From positions 1 through 13,665 of the forward strand of contig CAJUGE010000048.1 of assembly GCA_910586295.1 (NCBI GenBank): a DNA stretch of 13,665 nucleotides, given 5' to 3'. The notes beneath the pieces are model-generated. The model had not been told where the DNA came from. It ran no database searches and was given only the letters and a program-made list of their open reading frames with translations. Each line of letters begins with the position of its first letter. Position 1 is the first letter of the stretch. The stretch comes from an uncultured Bacilli bacterium. Lineage in GTDB: Bacteria > Bacillota_I > Bacilli_A > RF39 > UBA660. This document shows, piece by piece, positions 12,703 through 13,665 of the stretch. Both the position numbers and the translations under genes were made by a program.

Positions 12703-12713
12703 TTTAATAAAGA

Positions 12714-13665
12714 TTATATATTGTAAAGAATAAAATCGAGAGGCAACAGAATGTAATGTTCAGAGTTTGTAGCAAGATTGAATAATAAAAGTCCAGTATT
12801 AAATAAAGAAACTATTCTAATCTTAGAATTCTTAGAAGTAGTATGAGTAGTAAAAGTTACACCCTTATATACTTTAGTATTCTTACTATAATAAGCACCA
12901 ATAATAGTTAAAAGTAAAGTAGCAATACAAACTAGAGTGTACATAGAAGTGAAGTATTCTAAAGAAGCATTAACAGTACATTCAATATGAAACCCATTAG
13001 ATTTTTGATTTTTAAAGACACACTCGACTCCTCCAAAGCGGTAACCATAATCTTTAATGGCACGTCTAGTATCACCATTAGTAACAATAATCCAAGGCTC
13101 ACTTACATTATTGTATTTAGAAATAACAATATTAGTCTTATATTGTTCATCATAAAGAAGAATATCATTAAAAGAAACAGAATGTCTAGCATAAGACTTT
13201 AAGTCAGATAAAAATTGCCAAACGTTATGACCTTCTTTCTTATCATAAATAAAAACTTTGATGTTCTTCTTGAGTCTAATACAGTAAGTATGACCTAAAT
13301 CATTGATGTGTCTAAGTAAGTTAGAAGAATTAAACCATCTATCAGCTAAAAACACTAGATCAAAGTCGTTGGTGAAAAGAGAAGACACATAAGAAATACC
13401 ATCTTTGATAAGAAACTCAGCCATCGCATCAGAAGGAGCGTTACCTTTAAAACAACGAAACCATAAAGGAATACCTTGCTTACCAATACGCATGGTAATC
13501 ATGAAAACAGTGAAGTTATTATGAGAGAACATATGATCAAAAATAATATGAACACGTTTATCAGAATGTTTCTTCTTATAGTGAGAGATAACAAACTTAA
13601 TAATTAAATCAAAAAGAAGATAGGGGTTAAAAAACTTATTAGTAAAAAGTCTCTTAATACGTTTA
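12714..13665 (-). CDS. IS4-type DDE transposase, 5' end beyond the window
   Basis: A transposase that would cut and move an insertion sequence. The frame stays open through the window edge, so I extend past the ATG at 13532: about 44 further residues (...FNPYLLFDLIIKF...KKKHSDKRVHIIFDHMF) are visible and contain the first catalytic aspartate (codon 13536-13538). The second aspartate is in LADRWF (codon 13341-13343). The glutamate is in YGYRFGGVECVFKNQK (codon 13023-13025), with K after six residues, resembling the IS4-family YREK signature although one residue longer between R and E. The C-terminus appears complete, ending at TAA 12714-12716. It lies directly beside the candidate variable gene. 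Whether the element is intact cannot be seen from here. Confidence 0.82.
   Translation of the reverse strand, partial: KRIKRLFTNKFFNPYLLFDLIIKFVISHYKKKHSDKRVHIIFDHMFSHNNFTVFMITMRIGKQGIPLWFRCFKGNAPSDAMAEFLIKDGISYVSSLFTNDFDLVFLADRWFNSSNLLRHINDLGHTYCIRLKKNIKVFIYDKKEGHNVWQFLSDLKSYARHSVSFNDILLYDEQYKTNIVISKYNNVSEPWIIVTNGDTRRAIKDYGYRFGGVECVFKNQKSNGFHIECTVNASLEYFTSMYTLVCIATLLLTIIGAYYSKNTKVYKGVTFTTHTTSKNSKIRIVSLFNTGLLLFNLATNSEHYILLPLDFILYNI

Noticed and set aside
12987..13202. 71-residue plus-strand frame inside the transposase
   Set aside because: It is a shadow of the minus-strand transposase frame, which has catalytic motifs; no ribosome binding site.

Overview
The window looks like chromosomal DNA of a very AT-rich, low-GC Gram-positive bacterium. 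The evidence is strongly A-rich coding strands, GGAGG-type ribosome binding sites, promoters close to TTGACA-17-TATAAT, two lipoproteins including a PrsA-like foldase, small YjcZ-like membrane peptides, and an omega subunit. Tryptophan is TGG throughout and every gene is open under the standard bacterial code. All 16 visible stop codons are TAA (11) or TAG (5), none TGA. I infer an uncultured gut-type Bacillota/Bacilli (RF39- or Erysipelotrichales-like), but the sequence does not fix the taxon.

Layout. 1-3225 (+): a leader with an intrinsic terminator, a DUF2779 protein combining a Cas4/RecB-like Fe-S nuclease with a DEDD exonuclease, then rpoZ and recX, each with its own promoter. 3188-4226 (-): PrsA-like lipoprotein, sharing a bidirectional terminator with recX. 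4298-4598 (+): two tiny cysteine-rich single-span membrane proteins. 4609-5784 (+): a J-domain protein with an unrecognised C-terminal region, ending at a terminator shared with the opposing HIT/DUF1653 pair (5785-6434, -). 6490-8278 (+): a lone SufS-type cysteine desulfurase, a hairpin-rich gap and a short SSB. 8292-9934 (+): one reading frame joining an XRE DNA-binding domain to a pyrimidine-nucleoside phosphorylase. 9994-10844 (+): an exported cadherin-like protein.

The most interesting part is 10830-12636. A small XRE repressor (-) is divergent from a large lipoprotein (+). The space between them holds three copies of a 15-bp dyad (AGYTCA-NNN-TGMRCT) that surround and overlap a strong promoter, so the lipoprotein is probably under tight repression. 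Near its C-terminus the lipoprotein changes composition abruptly. A 59-base run (12404-12462) has no A at all, in a gene otherwise about 40% A, and is rich in NNC/NNT codons. It lies just before a conserved RPVVSLKS ending. This is what an adenine-mutagenised variable region of a diversity-generating retroelement (DGR) would look like. The template repeat and reverse transcriptase are not in the window, so this remains a hypothesis. Just beyond lies a minus-strand IS4-type transposase whose 5' end runs off the window. It may have been inserted into, or beside, the missing retroelement.

Apart from this region and the transposase, the window is housekeeping (RNA polymerase, recombination control, protein folding, sulfur transfer, nucleoside salvage) with some unusual architectures.
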